64,000 nt of DNA from an uncultured Chitinophaga sp. (lineage in GTDB: Bacteria > Bacteroidota > Bacteroidia > Chitinophagales > Chitinophagaceae). Every line of letters begins with the position of its first letter. Position 1 is the stretch's first letter. Made by a program: the position numbers and the translations under genes. The notes below the pieces were generated by a model. The model had not been told where the DNA came from, searched no databases, and was given only the letters and a program-made list of their open reading frames with translations. Below, piece by piece: positions 42,920-51,253 of this stretch. The stretch spans positions 186,001-250,000 of the forward strand of contig NZ_CAMLHC010000005.1 in assembly GCF_946479755.1 (NCBI RefSeq), given 5' to 3'.

Positions 42920-44674
42920 TTAAAATTTGTAAATAAACGGCAGCTTAGCCTGAATATCGCCGGGGATATGCTGGATCGCTTTCAGTTGCTGGTACAGGTC
43001 GTAATTCACGCCCATTTCTCTTTTCACCATGCTCTCCTGTACTTCTCCGCCTACATTTTTCAGCAACCGGAACAGTTTGTCTTTATTGACTTCCGGGTAT
43101 TCCACCATCCTGTAGTCTGACACCTTAGCCAGGCGGGCGGCGCAATTGAGCGCTTCGTTCAGGCCACCAATACGGTCTACCAGTCCGAGCTTCAGCGCAT
43201 CGGTACCGCTCCATACACGGCCCTGCGCGATGCTGTCCACCACGGCGGCGTCCAGCTTGCGGCCAGCCACCACTCTTGATTTAAACGAAGCGTAGATGCT
43301 GTCCACACCATCCTGGATAAAACGTTTCTCCACATCGTTCAGCGGCCGGGACACGGTGCCCAGGTCTGCATAAGGCGCTGTTTTAACACCGTCGAACGTT
43401 ACGCCCAGTTTATTTTTGAAGAAGTTCTCCATATTAAACATGATACCGAATACCCCGATGGAACCGGTCAGCGTGTTCGGTTGCGCAAAGATGCTGTCTG
43501 CCATACAGGAGATATAATATCCGCCGGAGGCGGCATAATCGCCCATAGACACGACCACAGGCTTCACTTTCTTCGCCAGGGACAACTCCCGCCAGATCAC
43601 CTCTGACGCCAGCGCGCTGCCACCACCGGAGTTCACCCGGAAAAGGATGGCTTTTACTTTTTTGTCTTCTCTTGCCTTGCGGATACTGTAGATATAATCT
43701 TCGCTGGCGATGGTGGTCTGTTTTTCGGACTCTCCGCTGATAATATCTCCCTGTGCATAAATCACCGCGATTTTATTGTCGCTGGTGCCGTTGCTGAGGG
43801 TCACGGAACTATTGTATTTCAGGAAGGAAACCAGGTTGAGGTCTTCGTCGCTGTTGACACCGGTTTTGTTTTTCAGCTCCTTCACCACTTCATCATCATA
43901 TTTCAGCGCGTCTACCAGTTTGTATTTCAGTGCGTCTGACGACTCGCGGATCAGGTTCCCGTTGGCATAGCCGTGCAGGGTGGCGGTATCCAGCTTGCGT
44001 GTCTGGGCGATGCCACTGAGGTAATTGCCATACAGTTGACCCAGGAACTGATGGGTTTGTACGCGGTTGGCTTCCGTCATCTGTGATTCGCGGAGGGGTT
44101 CGGTAGCGCTTTTGAATTTGCCGCAGTAAAAAATTTCAGGTTGTATCTCCAGTTTCTCCAGTGTACCCTTTAAAAATGTCAGCTGAGTGGAAAAGCCGCT
44201 GAAATCGATGCCGCCCTTGGGATTCAGGAACACCTTGTCAGCCGCGCTGGCCAGGTAATAGCCTTGCTGCGTCATTACTTCGCCATAGGCATATACAAAT
44301 TTGCCGGACTTACGGAAACGCAGGATGGCATTGCGCAGCTCTTCCGTGCCGGCGAAGCCGTTGCCGCTACCGTCTACCTTCAGGTAGATACCTTTGATGT
44401 TATCATCGGTGGTAGCATGCTGGATCAGTCTTATCGCCTGAAACAGGCCTGGGATTTCGGAAGACTCATCTCCCATAAAAGAAGCTACGGGGTTCACAAC
44501 TTTCTGTTCGTTGAAAGCCTGGCTGGTCTTCAGCACCAGCACGCCATTGGGGGAAATCGTCACAGGCTCGCGGGAAATGGCTCTCCCGATAATCATCAGC
44601 AGCAACAGGAAGCACAGGCCCGTAAAAACGAAGAAGGCCAGGAGCGCTGCAAGGAAAGTTTTAAAGAAACGCAT
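42920..44674 (-). CDS. sppA: Signal peptide peptidase SppA, 67K type
   Basis: A 584-residue inner-membrane S49 serine protease with an N-terminal anchor (FLAALLAFFVFTGLCFLLLLMI) and two S49 domains. The catalytic dyad is Lys125 (FRKSGKFVYAYGE) in the first half and Ser383 (SMGDYAASGGYYIS) in the second, as in E. coli SppA (K209/S409). Other family marks: LNPKGGIDFSGFSTQL, VNSGGGSALASEVIWREL, TLTGSIGVFG. It cleaves signal peptides left in the membrane. It is divergent from folK, with overlapping promoter regions. Confidence 0.95.
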   Translation of the reverse strand: MRFFKTFLAALLAFFVFTGLCFLLLLMIIGRAISREPVTISPNGVLVLKTSQAFNEQKVVNPVASFMGDESSEIPGLFQAIRLIQHATTDDNIKGIYLKVDGSGNGFAGTEELRNAILRFRKSGKFVYAYGEVMTQQGYYLASAADKVFLNPKGGIDFSGFSTQLTFLKGTLEKLEIQPEIFYCGKFKSATEPLRESQMTEANRVQTHQFLGQLYGNYLSGIAQTRKLDTATLHGYANGNLIRESSDALKYKLVDALKYDDEVVKELKNKTGVNSDEDLNLVSFLKYNSSVTLSNGTSDNKIAVIYAQGDIISGESEKQTTIASEDYIYSIRKAREDKKVKAILFRVNSGGGSALASEVIWRELSLAKKVKPVVVSMGDYAASGGYYISCMADSIFAQPNTLTGSIGVFGIMFNMENFFKNKLGVTFDGVKTAPYADLGTVSRPLNDVEKRFIQDGVDSIYASFKSRVVAGRKLDAAVVDSIAQGRVWSGTDALKLGLVDRIGGLNEALNCAARLAKVSDYRMVEYPEVNKDKLFRLLKNVGGEVQESMVKREMGVNYDLYQQLKAIQHIPGDIQAKLPFIYKF

Positions 44675-44718
44675 ACGTTTTAGTTAAAATGAAAGGGAAA
44701 TGGAAAGATACATTTTTT

Positions 44719-44745
44719 CAAAAATACGGAATATGGCTACTTTTG
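44719..44745. promoter_or_regulatory. Divergent promoter boxes between sppA and folK
   Basis: The minus-strand box TATTTTTG (44719-44726) points to sppA, 44 bases before its start. The plus-strand box TACTTTTG (44738-44745) points to folK, 15 bases before its ATG. Both fit TAnnTTTG, and the two promoters must overlap. Confidence 0.5.
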
Positions 44746-44760
44746 GGCTTCAGAATATAC

Positions 44761-45285
44761 ATGAACACAGCAATATTACTTATAGGTGGCAACCTGGGCG
44801 ACCGTGTCGCCAACCTGCAACAGGCAGTGGCGCTCATCGGCGCGTCCGCCGGAGAGGTGCTGAAGACCTCCGCCTTATACCAGACCGCCCCATGGGGCTC
44901 CGTAGACCAGCCTGACTATCTCAATCAGGGCGTTGAAATACAGACCAGTATGGACGCACTAACGCTGTTGCATACACTGCTGGACATCGAACGCCGGATC
45001 GGCCGTATCCGCCAGGAGAAATGGGGAGCGCGGGTCATTGACATCGACCTGATCTTCTTCAATGACGAGGTCCTCTCCCTTCCGGAACTGAAACTGCCGC
45101 ATCCCCGGATGCACCTGCGCCAGTTTGTGCTGGTACCGCTGACCGAAATCGTGCCGGACTACCTGCACCCTGTGCTGCATAAAACCGTGCGGCAGTTGCA
45201 GCAGGACTGCCCGGATGATCTGAGCGCGGTTAAACTAAGCACGCAAAGTATACAAAGCGGGCAAAGGGGCAAAGACAACGGATAA
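44761..45285 (+). CDS. folK: 2-amino-4-hydroxy-6-hydroxymethyldihydropteridine pyrophosphokinase
   Basis: A 174-residue HPPK of folate synthesis; it moves pyrophosphate from ATP to hydroxymethyldihydropterin. Diagnostic segments: AILLIGGNLGDRVANLQQAV, SALYQTAPWGSVDQPDYLNQ, ERRIGRIRQEKWGARVIDIDLIFF and LPHPRMHLRQFVLVPLTEI. The ATG at 44761 follows the predicted promoter, while the longer frame from 44689 would start upstream of it. The C-terminal tail LSTQSIQSGQRGKDNG lies beyond the enzyme domain and comes from a family B repeat. The deoxynucleoside kinase gene follows 96 bases later, a pairing also seen in other Bacteroidota. Confidence 0.94.
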   Translation: MNTAILLIGGNLGDRVANLQQAVALIGASAGEVLKTSALYQTAPWGSVDQPDYLNQGVEIQTSMDALTLLHTLLDIERRIGRIRQEKWGARVIDIDLIFFNDEVLSLPELKLPHPRMHLRQFVLVPLTEIVPDYLHPVLHKTVRQLQQDCPDDLSAVKLSTQSIQSGQRGKDNG

Positions 45286-45375
45286 CCGTACCTCCGCGCT
45301 TACATACCAGGCGTGCCAAACTATTCTCTACCTTTGCTCCTTAGCTCACTTCAAAAGCTTGGCGTGCAAAAACAC
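45236..45375. repeat. Degenerate family B element spanning the folK end and the next leader
   Basis: The left part (from 45236, GCACGCAAAG ... GGGCAAAGGGGCAAAGAC) overlaps the last codons of folK. The right part (about 45334-45375, CTTTGCTCCTTAGCTC ... CTTGGCGTGC) is its imperfect reverse complement. The TACCTTTG box at 45329-45336, at the edge of this right part, may be the promoter of the deoxynucleoside kinase gene. Confidence 0.6.
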
Positions 45376-45381
45376 TTATCC

Positions 45382-46011
45382 ATGCACTATAAATTCATTA
45401 CGATAGAAGGAAATATCGGCGCCGGAAAAACTACACTGGCCAATATGCTGGCCAAACACTTTTCCGCTAAACTGATCCTCGAAGAGTTTGCTGATAACCC
45501 CTTCCTGCCGCTCTTTTACGAACGCCCGCAGCAGTACGCTTTCCCGCTGGAACTGTTTTTCATGGCGGAAAGATATAAACAGCTGAAAGACATGCTGCAG
45601 ACAAAAGACCTTTTCTCCGATGTGGTGATCTCCGACTACCTGTTTATCAAAAGCCTCCTGTTTGCTAAAATCAACCTGCCGGAAGAAGAATATTCTCTCT
45701 ACCAGAAACTCTTTGATATCATCAATCCCCAGCTGGTACAACCCGAACTGCTGATATTCCTCAACGCACCTGTCACCAAACTGCAGGAGAATATCAAACA
45801 CCGGAACCGTTCTTACGAACAGCAGATACCCGACGACTACCTGCTCAACGTGCATGATATGTACATGCAATACATCAAGCAACATCCCGTGCGTACCCTC
45901 GTTATCGATACAACAAAAGTGGATTTTCTGCGGCAGCCGGAGGACTTTAAAAGCCTGCTGGCCGCGCTGGAGAAAGAATATGAGCCGGGTATGCACTACC
46001 TGAAACTGTGA
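45382..46011 (+). CDS. Deoxynucleoside kinase
   Basis: A 209-residue kinase of the dNK/dGK-dAK family: P-loop GNIGAGKTTLANML, then LILEEFADNPFLPLFYERPQQYAFPLELFFMAERYKQ, SDYLFIKSLLFAKINL, and the LID-type NRSYEQQIPDDYL. It phosphorylates deoxyribonucleosides for salvage; purine specificity is usual in this bacterial group but not provable here. The start is at ATG 45382, because the upstream open frame (from 45313) is repeat DNA. It converges with the flavoprotein gene, 6 bases apart. Confidence 0.93.
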   Translation: MHYKFITIEGNIGAGKTTLANMLAKHFSAKLILEEFADNPFLPLFYERPQQYAFPLELFFMAERYKQLKDMLQTKDLFSDVVISDYLFIKSLLFAKINLPEEEYSLYQKLFDIINPQLVQPELLIFLNAPVTKLQENIKHRNRSYEQQIPDDYLLNVHDMYMQYIKQHPVRTLVIDTTKVDFLRQPEDFKSLLAALEKEYEPGMHYLKL

Positions 46012-46017
46012 TGGCCA

Positions 46018-47253
46018 TCACAGTTTTGCAGCGATGGTAGTGGCGGCGACAAAGCCGCTGGTCCAGGCATGCTGGAAATTAAATCCGCCTGTGATGCCGT
46101 CTACATCCATTACTTCGCCGGCAAAGAACAGGTTGGGCGCTAGCCGGCTCTCCATCGTGGAGGGGTCTATTTCGCTGAGCGTGACACCACCGCAGGTAAC
46201 AAACTCTTCTTTAAAAGTGGTTTTGCCTTTTACCGGAAACTCCATGCTCACCAGCATCTTCATGAACCTGTTCTGGTCTTTCGCCGGAACGTCCGCCCAG
46301 CGCATTTCTTCGGAGATGCCCGCTTGCTGCAGCAGGAACTGCCACAGCCGCTGTGGCAGCCCGAACGGGTTTTTGTGGTGTATTTTCTGTTTGCCCAGTT
46401 CCTGGCGCAGGGAAGGCCATTCTTCCCGCAGCGAATTTTCATGGTGATCAGGCAGCCAGTTCACCACCGCCGTAAAAGTGTATTGCATGGCTTGCAGCTC
46501 CCGGGCGCCCCAGGCAGACAAGCGCAGTATCGCCGGGCCGCTCATGCCCCAGTGGGTGATCAGCACGGGGCCTGTCTCCTGTAGTTTGGTGCCGGCAACT
46601 TTCACCTGTGCGGTGGAAGCCACGCCCATCAGGGAGGTAATGGGGTTGCCCGGCATATTGAAAGTAAACAGCGAGGGCGCCGGCGGCACGAAGGTGTGCC
46701 CTGTCTGCGCCAGCCAGCCGAATTTGCCGGCCTGCGCATATCCGCCGGCAGCCACGCAGACAAAATCCGCCGTCAGGGAGCGGCCATCCTGCAACTGCAG
46801 CTGCCAACGCCCGTCAGCGCTCTTTTCCAGCGTGGTCACTTCTTTATGGGTCTCAACCTTTACATGGTATTTGTCCGCCTCCCGCAGCAAACAATCGATG
46901 ATCGTTTGGGAATCGTCCGTTACCGGGAACATCCGCCCGTCCGCTTCCGCTTTCAGCGTCACCCCTCTTTCTGCGTACCATTCAATGGTATCTGTAACAA
47001 AAAAGCGGGAGAAAGCTTTCCGGACAAAATGCTGTCCGCGGGGATAACGTTTAGTCATATACGTGATATCAGGCGCGTTGTGCGTCACATTACACCTGCC
47101 GCCGCCACTCACCTTTACCTTGGATAACAGTTTACCGGTTTTCTCCAGCAACACCACTTCCAGCGACGGGCATAAACGGGCCGCATTGACCGCACAAAAA
47201 AAACCGGCCGCACCGCCGCCGGCCACCACTAATCTTTTCCGGATTGCACTCAT
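46018..47253 (-). CDS. BaiN/HI0933-family FAD-dependent oxidoreductase
   Basis: A 411-residue flavoprotein of the HI0933/YhiN family. FAD site: RLVVAGGGAAGFFCAVNAARLCP. Family marks: KVSGGGRCNVTHNAPDI, VCVAAGGYAQAGKFGWLAQTGH, THWGMSGPAILRLSAWGAR, VTCGGVTLSEIDPSTMESRLAPNLFFAGEVMDVDGITGGFNFQHAW. It is a cytoplasmic NAD(P)-linked reductase related to enzymes that reduce unsaturated substrates; the physiological substrate is unknown. Confidence 0.92.
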   Translation of the reverse strand: MSAIRKRLVVAGGGAAGFFCAVNAARLCPSLEVVLLEKTGKLLSKVKVSGGGRCNVTHNAPDITYMTKRYPRGQHFVRKAFSRFFVTDTIEWYAERGVTLKAEADGRMFPVTDDSQTIIDCLLREADKYHVKVETHKEVTTLEKSADGRWQLQLQDGRSLTADFVCVAAGGYAQAGKFGWLAQTGHTFVPPAPSLFTFNMPGNPITSLMGVASTAQVKVAGTKLQETGPVLITHWGMSGPAILRLSAWGARELQAMQYTFTAVVNWLPDHHENSLREEWPSLRQELGKQKIHHKNPFGLPQRLWQFLLQQAGISEEMRWADVPAKDQNRFMKMLVSMEFPVKGKTTFKEEFVTCGGVTLSEIDPSTMESRLAPNLFFAGEVMDVDGITGGFNFQHAWTSGFVAATTIAAKL

Positions 47254-47334
47254 TAAAATCTTGTTAAAACCAACGCTTGAAGACGCAATAATAACAAACC
47301 TGCCGTAATCTTACCGTTTATTCTTTCGTAAGTT

Positions 47335-47342
47335 TATATTTG
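47335..47342 (+). promoter_or_regulatory. Predicted -7 box (TATATTTG)
   Basis: An exact TAnnTTTG match, 41 bases before the MG2/plug protein start. Confidence 0.5.
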
Positions 47343-47383
47343 TCCTATTATTATATCCATTATTTCGGCTCAAAATACAGTTC

Positions 47384-49825
47384 ATGCAAGTGCACAATAC
47401 CAAAAAGAGACGTCACCTGAAGTGGATGATACCCGCTACCCTGCTGGCCGGAGTTATGGGCGCCGTGGCTATTATGCCGCCACCTGCCGACTGGTCGGAT
47501 CACCTGGTTCAGGCTTTACAACAATACAACAACCGCTTCCCGCAGGAGAAAGTATTCCTGCACCTGGACAAAGACTACTATGCTGCCGGCGAGACCATCT
47601 GGTTTAAAGGTTATGTAACCCTCCAGGGCCTGCCCTCCACACAGGCCACCAACCTGTACGTAGAGCTGCTCGACAAGAATAACAACATTGTACAAAAGAA
47701 ACTGTTTGCCGTTTTCAACGCCGGCGCACCGGGTAATTTCGAACTTCCCGAGGCACAGAAGCCCGGCGTATACCAGCTGAGGGCCTACACCGCCTGGATG
47801 CTCAACTTTGACCCGGCCTTCACGTATACCCGTACCATCGAGATATTTGATCCGGCGAAAAAAGGCGGTCCTGCGGCCGACAGTACCGCGGCCGATTTCT
47901 CCGTACAGTTTTTCCCGGAAGGGGGCAACCTCATTGCAGGCCAGCCTAACACCGTGGCGTTCAAAGCGATTGACAACAATGGTTACCCCATCGAGGTGAC
48001 CGGCACCATAAAAGATCCTAAAAATACCGCCATCAAATCCATACATGACGGTATGGGCTCCTTCGAAGTCACCCCGGCCGGCTCAGAAGCCTATCAGGCC
48101 GTGGTGAAAAGCGCCAAAGGGCAAAGCAAAACCATCACCCTGCCTGTGGCCCAGACCACCGGCGCTTCCCTGAAAGTGTTCAACAAAGGTGCCCGTATTT
48201 TTTACCAGGCGGTTCCCGCCAATATGGGCGATACCGCGCTGAATAAGCTGGTCGTTATCGCACAGATGGGTCAGCAGCTCGTCTACAAAGCGCTGCTCGA
48301 CGTATCCGAAGGCCGCATCAGCGGCTTTATTCCGGCCGACAAGCTGCCCAGCGGCATCCTCCAGATCACACTGTTTGGCAGCAACGGCCTTCCACTCGCA
48401 GAGCGGCTCTCTTTCGTGCGCAGCAACGACCGCATGGAAATGGACGTACTGGAGTCTGACGTAGCCCGCGAGCCGCGCAAGAAAAGTACTTTCGTGCTGC
48501 GCCTCCCCGATACGCTGCAGTCCAATATCTCCGTGGCCGTCACCGACGCCGATGCGGTGCCCGTAGATAAGAACGCGGCCGACATCGTGTCTACGCTGCT
48601 CCTCACTTCCGACATCAAAGGATTTGTATACAATCCCAACTGGTATTTCAAAGATACCAACCCTGCTACCCTGCAGGCGCTCGACCTCGTGATGATGACC
48701 AACGGATGGCGCAGGTTCAGCTGGGAGAAGATCGCTAAAAATGAATTTCCGGAAATACGCCACCCTTACGAACAGGGTGTGACCGTCAAAGGTGTTACCA
48801 CCGGCGTTAACGGCAGACCTATCGTCGGCGGCAAGCTGGACATGATCATCAAACTGCCGGTGGACAGCTCCTCCATGTTCGCCTCCGCCCCTATCGACGA
48901 GAAAGGGCAGTTCAACATCGCCAACATGGTGTTCCCGGATACGGCTTACATCTACTACCAGGGCAGCGACGCCAAAAAGAGCAAAGACGTTAACGTGAAG
49001 TTTGACATCCACTTCTTTGACCGCGCCACCCAGGTGAAAATACCTTACCCGCTGCGCGTTCCTCCGGCAGTAGACAACAACTCCCTGAAGCTGTTTCTCG
49101 CCACCGCTGCGGAAAGCAACAAGGTCAACCGCGCTATCAACAATAAGACGGTATACCTGCAGGAAGTAAATGTGAACGCTAAAAAAATAAAACCGGAAGA
49201 AACCACCGAAAAACGGTATACCTCCGGTATGTTCTCCGGTGGCGATGGTTATACCTTCGACCTTACCAAGGAGAATCCTACCGCCTACAATATCTTCCAG
49301 TATCTCCAGTCTAAAGTAGCCGGTTTACAGATCACCGGTGACCTCAGCAACCCGGCGCTCTCCTGGCGCGGCGGCAAGCCCGGCCTGTATCTCAACGAAA
49401 TGCAGACAGACGTGAGCATGCTGAGCACCCTCAGCATCAATGACGTGGCCCTGATCAAGGTGTTCCGTCCTCCGTTTATGGGTGGCTTCGGCGGCGCTAA
49501 CGGCGCTATTGCGGTATACACCAAAAAAGGCGGCGACAACCCGCCGGCCAACGACCCGTCTATCAAAGGTTTCCAGCTGTATAAAAAAGCAGGTTACGCC
49601 ATCGTGAAAACCTTCTATTCTCCGGACTACTCCGTGAAAAAAGAAGTACACGCGCTGCCCGACAAACGCCTGACACTGTACTGGAACCCCAACGTGCCGG
49701 TAGATACACTCACACATACCGCCAAAGTGGAATTCTATAACAACGATTTCTCCAAACGTTTCCGCATAGTGGTACAGGGTATCACCGACGAGGGCACTGT
49801 GGGTAAGTTTGAACAGGAATTCTAA
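47384..49825 (+). CDS. Exported MG2-like and TonB-plug-like domain protein of unknown function
   Basis: An 813-residue protein with an N-terminal signal/anchor (WMIPATLLAGVMGAVAIM). An MG2-type (alpha-2-macroglobulin-like) beta domain lies at about 45-150: FPQEKVFLHLDKDYYAAGETIWFKGYV. Further Ig-like repeats follow to about 590. The C-terminal part resembles a TonB-receptor plug without any barrel: NIFQYLQSKVAGLQITGDLSNP ... GKPGLYLNEMQTDVSMLSTLSINDVALIKVFRPPFMGGFGGANGAIAVYTKKG. The family is widespread in Bacteroidota and uncharacterised. It probably acts in the periplasm or at the outer membrane. A family B repeat begins 2 bases after its stop. Confidence 0.8.
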   Translation: MQVHNTKKRRHLKWMIPATLLAGVMGAVAIMPPPADWSDHLVQALQQYNNRFPQEKVFLHLDKDYYAAGETIWFKGYVTLQGLPSTQATNLYVELLDKNNNIVQKKLFAVFNAGAPGNFELPEAQKPGVYQLRAYTAWMLNFDPAFTYTRTIEIFDPAKKGGPAADSTAADFSVQFFPEGGNLIAGQPNTVAFKAIDNNGYPIEVTGTIKDPKNTAIKSIHDGMGSFEVTPAGSEAYQAVVKSAKGQSKTITLPVAQTTGASLKVFNKGARIFYQAVPANMGDTALNKLVVIAQMGQQLVYKALLDVSEGRISGFIPADKLPSGILQITLFGSNGLPLAERLSFVRSNDRMEMDVLESDVAREPRKKSTFVLRLPDTLQSNISVAVTDADAVPVDKNAADIVSTLLLTSDIKGFVYNPNWYFKDTNPATLQALDLVMMTNGWRRFSWEKIAKNEFPEIRHPYEQGVTVKGVTTGVNGRPIVGGKLDMIIKLPVDSSSMFASAPIDEKGQFNIANMVFPDTAYIYYQGSDAKKSKDVNVKFDIHFFDRATQVKIPYPLRVPPAVDNNSLKLFLATAAESNKVNRAINNKTVYLQEVNVNAKKIKPEETTEKRYTSGMFSGGDGYTFDLTKENPTAYNIFQYLQSKVAGLQITGDLSNPALSWRGGKPGLYLNEMQTDVSMLSTLSINDVALIKVFRPPFMGGFGGANGAIAVYTKKGGDNPPANDPSIKGFQLYKKAGYAIVKTFYSPDYSVKKEVHALPDKRLTLYWNPNVPVDTLTHTAKVEFYNNDFSKRFRIVVQGITDEGTVGKFEQEF

Positions 49826-49826
49826 T

Positions 49827-50047
49827 CACGCAAAGCGCGCAAAGATTTTGTAGTCTGATTAAGAACGCAGAGGAGCGAAGACCATATTTTACCGTCCACC
49901 TTTAATATTGTGAAAAGTGGGCAGTAAAATATGGTCTTCGCTCTTTTGCATGAGTGTCTGAAAAAATGCGGGCAATAGAAAATACGGTCTCCGCTCCTTT
50001 GCGTTCTCTATCTACATTAATATCTCTGCGTTCTCTGCGAGAGAAAA
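49827..50047. repeat. Family B composite repeat
   Basis: It starts with CACGCAAAGCGCGCAAAGAT. It contains a perfect 20-bp inverted repeat, 49873-49892 / 49924-49943 (GAGCGAAGACCATATTTTAC and its complement). A degenerate third copy (TACGGTCTCCGCTCC, about 49983-49997) and a closing CTCTGCGTTCTCTGCGAGAG complete it. It fills the gap between the 813-residue protein gene and the porin gene. Confidence 0.8.
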
Positions 50048-50050
50048 TGA

Positions 50051-51214
50051 CTACAGGATCAACAGCGGCGTAATAAACCCTACCGACACCCGGTAGGTGT
50101 CATCATTCACCAGTCCGAATTTCGTTTGTGCGTAGTCGGTATACCGGTACACCCGGCCGACCATGTTCAGGAAAATTTTCAGGTCGTATTTATCAAACGG
50201 ATATACTTCGATGGCCGGCACATAGCCCCATGCCGTGCGGAGTTTCTTTTCCCTGTTGGGATCGGGGTTGCCGTTCCAATAGGCGAAATCCACGAACCCG
50301 GTAGCAGTGAGATGGACGATCCTGTTCAGCCGTACGTCGGCCCTTACCCAGTGGCTCATGTAGGTCACGCCCTGAACGGCTTTCATATCCGGTATCCAGT
50401 TGGAGACGATGGACTTACGGTCCAGGTTTTCCAGGCTCAGCTTAAAATCATAGTCCAGTTTGAAATTGCGCAGTATCAGTGAGTTACCCAGTGCGATGTA
50501 ATTCATGTACTGGTGGGTGGCTTCCTTGAAAATGCTGTAGGACCAGATGGTAGCTACTTTTCCGTTGAACAGATGTCCGCGCCAGTTGATCACGGCGGCA
50601 AAAGGGAATTTGCTTTCGTGGATGCCCGGGATGGAATCGTACAGTTCTTTAAAGGTTTTGGTGCGGCTGTTGAGCAGCTGCAGGGTGAATTCGTGGTTGT
50701 TATTGGGCAAATATCCTACGCCGGCGCCGGAGAGGAAGTTGTCCGAGTTTTCGATGATATCGGAGTATTCGTAGATCTGTATGGGGTTGTCGTCAAATTC
50801 CACGCCGCCCCAGTCTGCGCAGAGTTTACCTGCATATATTTTCCAGTGTTCGCTGGGGTCGAAGCGCAGGTAGGCCAGATCGGTGGAGCGGCTGAGATTA
50901 TCTACCGACTGGGTGGCGGGGTCGCGGGTATAGCGGTCACGGAAGCGGAAATAGAGTTTGTCGAGCACTTTCCCTTTTATCTCCAGCCGGAACTGTTCGT
51001 TGACAAAGCGTGAGCCGGTGTAGGTACCTTTATCAAACTCATTCCGGAAGGCGTAGCGCATATTGGCGATGAAGTCTATGTTATTCAGCAATGCTACCTT
51101 GTTAATGGGAATGAGGGGCTTATAGAGCGTATCTTTCTTCGATTCCTGGTGCTGTGCTGTTGCAGCCAGCGGAAACAACATCATGCAGGCTACCAGCCAA
51201 TTGCGGATATGCAT
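50051..51214 (-). CDS. Porin-like outer-membrane protein (OprO/OprP-like beta-barrel)
   Basis: A 387-residue protein with signal peptide MHIRNWLVACMMLFPLAATAQ and an amphipathic beta pattern with many aromatic strand ends, closing with FITPLLIL. The segment FRLEIKGKVLDKLYFRFRDRYTRDP ... LRFDPSEHWKIYAGKLCADWGGVEFDDNP resembles the N-terminal part of phosphate-selective-type porins. It is downstream of dcu by 39 bases on the same strand, suggesting that it passes dicarboxylates or aspartate through the outer membrane. Confidence 0.8.
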   Translation of the reverse strand: MHIRNWLVACMMLFPLAATAQHQESKKDTLYKPLIPINKVALLNNIDFIANMRYAFRNEFDKGTYTGSRFVNEQFRLEIKGKVLDKLYFRFRDRYTRDPATQSVDNLSRSTDLAYLRFDPSEHWKIYAGKLCADWGGVEFDDNPIQIYEYSDIIENSDNFLSGAGVGYLPNNNHEFTLQLLNSRTKTFKELYDSIPGIHESKFPFAAVINWRGHLFNGKVATIWSYSIFKEATHQYMNYIALGNSLILRNFKLDYDFKLSLENLDRKSIVSNWIPDMKAVQGVTYMSHWVRADVRLNRIVHLTATGFVDFAYWNGNPDPNREKKLRTAWGYVPAIEVYPFDKYDLKIFLNMVGRVYRYTDYAQTKFGLVNDDTYRVSVGFITPLLIL

Positions 51215-51253
51215 AAAGGTTAAATTTGGGAGTTAAAGAAAAAATAAGGTCAT

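Noticed and set aside
48083..49012. 309-codon open frame on the minus strand
   Set aside because: Shadow of the MG2/plug protein gene.
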